Shown here one piece after another: positions 5,774 through 6,033 of a stretch of DNA of 6,033 bases. A program made the position numbers and the translations under genes. Positions within the stretch are counted from its first letter, which is position 1. Each line of letters opens with the position of its first letter. The DNA comes from JBARRO01 sp049644265. Lineage in GTDB: Bacteria > Bacteroidota > Ignavibacteria > UBA10030. Below the pieces are notes generated by a model, which saw only the letters and a program-made list of their open reading frames with translations, was not told where the DNA came from and did not search any database. The stretch is taken from positions 1 to 6,033 of the forward strand of contig JBARRO010000138.1 of the NCBI GenBank assembly GCA_049644265.1. Reading direction: 5' to 3'.

Positions 5774-5811
5774 AATGGAAAAAGGTAAAGGGTAAAAAGA
5801 AAAGGGAAAAA
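5712..5811. repeat. C-free purine-rich tract spanning the rarA stop codon
   Basis: These 100 nt of the plus strand contain no C and only 11 T. The tract starts in the last 20 codons of rarA and continues about 38 nt past its stop. The 20-mer at 5777-5796 is repeated with one mismatch at 5927-5946, and 5779-5799 is an imperfect inverted match to the pyrimidine tract before rarA. Confidence 0.85.
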
Positions 5812-5818
5812 CAACTGT

Positions 5819-5842
5819 CATGGTGAGCGGAGTCGAACCATG
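5819..5842. repeat. Small hairpin with GAGCGGAGTCGA core
   Basis: CATGGT (5819-5824) and ACCATG (5837-5842) pair around a 12-nt core, GAGCGGAGTCGA. From memory, similar hairpins with a GAGCGGAGTCGA-like centre recur between genes in some bacterial genomes, so this may be a dispersed REP-like unit. On the minus strand it is followed by a T-rich stretch and could end a leftward gene lying beyond the window. Confidence 0.5.
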
Positions 5843-6033
5843 TATGAGGATTTAAAGACTACCGGTAGCAGATGACAGAAGTCAGACGGCAGAAAAACGA
5901 AAACGGAGAAGCCACTCTTAAGGCAAGGAAAAAGGCAAAGGGTAAAGGGAATATGAAAGCTTTAAGTAGGGACTGACAACTGATGGCTGAAGGCTGATTA
6001 CTGTTAATTGTTTAATTTGTGGTTGCCAAATGG
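5843..6033. other. Non-coding region with word repeats, no gene seen
   Basis: No plausible coding frame or tRNA fold is visible on either strand. It contains CAGATGACAGA and CAGACGGCAGA words (5868-5893), a second copy of the purine repeat (5927-5946) and the GACTGACAACTGAT 14-mer (5971-5984) followed by GGCTGA words. The last 30 bases are AT-rich. The region resembles the gap at 2471-2566, with the same two word families in the same order. Confidence 0.7.

Noticed and set aside
5819..5850. Possible 3' end of a minus-strand tRNA (GGTTCGACTCC followed by CCA)
   Set aside because: The reverse complement has TTCGA and a CCA-like end, but the T-stem halves do not pair and no anticodon or D arm is visible. 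The hairpin reading is better.

Overview
The window reads as chromosomal DNA of a free-living bacterium of intermediate GC. It holds one gene running leftward off the edge (1-1377, minus strand) and four complete genes on the plus strand. All four complete genes start at ATG without a Shine-Dalgarno box. Between the co-directional genes lie unusual short-word repeat arrays. This style, together with the gene families, suggests the Bacteroidota/Chlorobiota/Ignavibacteriota side of the tree. That placement is an inference from general knowledge and is only moderately supported. No phage, transposase, CRISPR, rRNA or tRNA is visible.

Layout: (1) 1-1377, minus: N-terminal 459 residues of a membrane-bound ion-pumping pyrophosphatase (hppA); the C-terminal part lies outside the window. 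(2) 1378-1543: divergent intergenic region with an RBS for hppA, a near-consensus sigma70-type promoter for the rightward gene and a perfect 10-bp palindrome. (3) 1544-2299: class II (zinc) aldolase of the fuculose-phosphate aldolase type, with a linker and a short C-terminal amphipathic helix that looks like a bacterial microcompartment encapsulation peptide. (4) 2300-2645: non-coding, made of short-word repeats plus a GC-rich palindromic cassette bracketed by 12-bp direct repeats. (5) 2646-3770: D-alanine--D-alanine ligase (ddl). (6) 3771-3910: inverted and direct repeats of an AGTCTATGAGTC word. (7) 3911-4252: small FtsB/DivIC-type division protein. (8) 4253-4417: pyrimidine-rich heptad array. 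(9) 4418-5773: AAA+ ATPase RarA/MgsA. (10) 5774-6033: purine-rich tract, a small hairpin and more word repeats, with no gene.

ddl, ftsB and rarA form a rightward housekeeping series covering wall precursor synthesis, septum assembly and replication-fork maintenance. The gaps of 140-350 bp do not show whether they are co-transcribed. The aldolase is metabolically separate. Its tail is the best hint of a larger system, a sugar-degrading microcompartment, whose shell genes would have to be elsewhere in the genome. The other notable theme is that every gap after a rightward gene is filled with a repeat-word array, while the divergent promoter gap is free of them.
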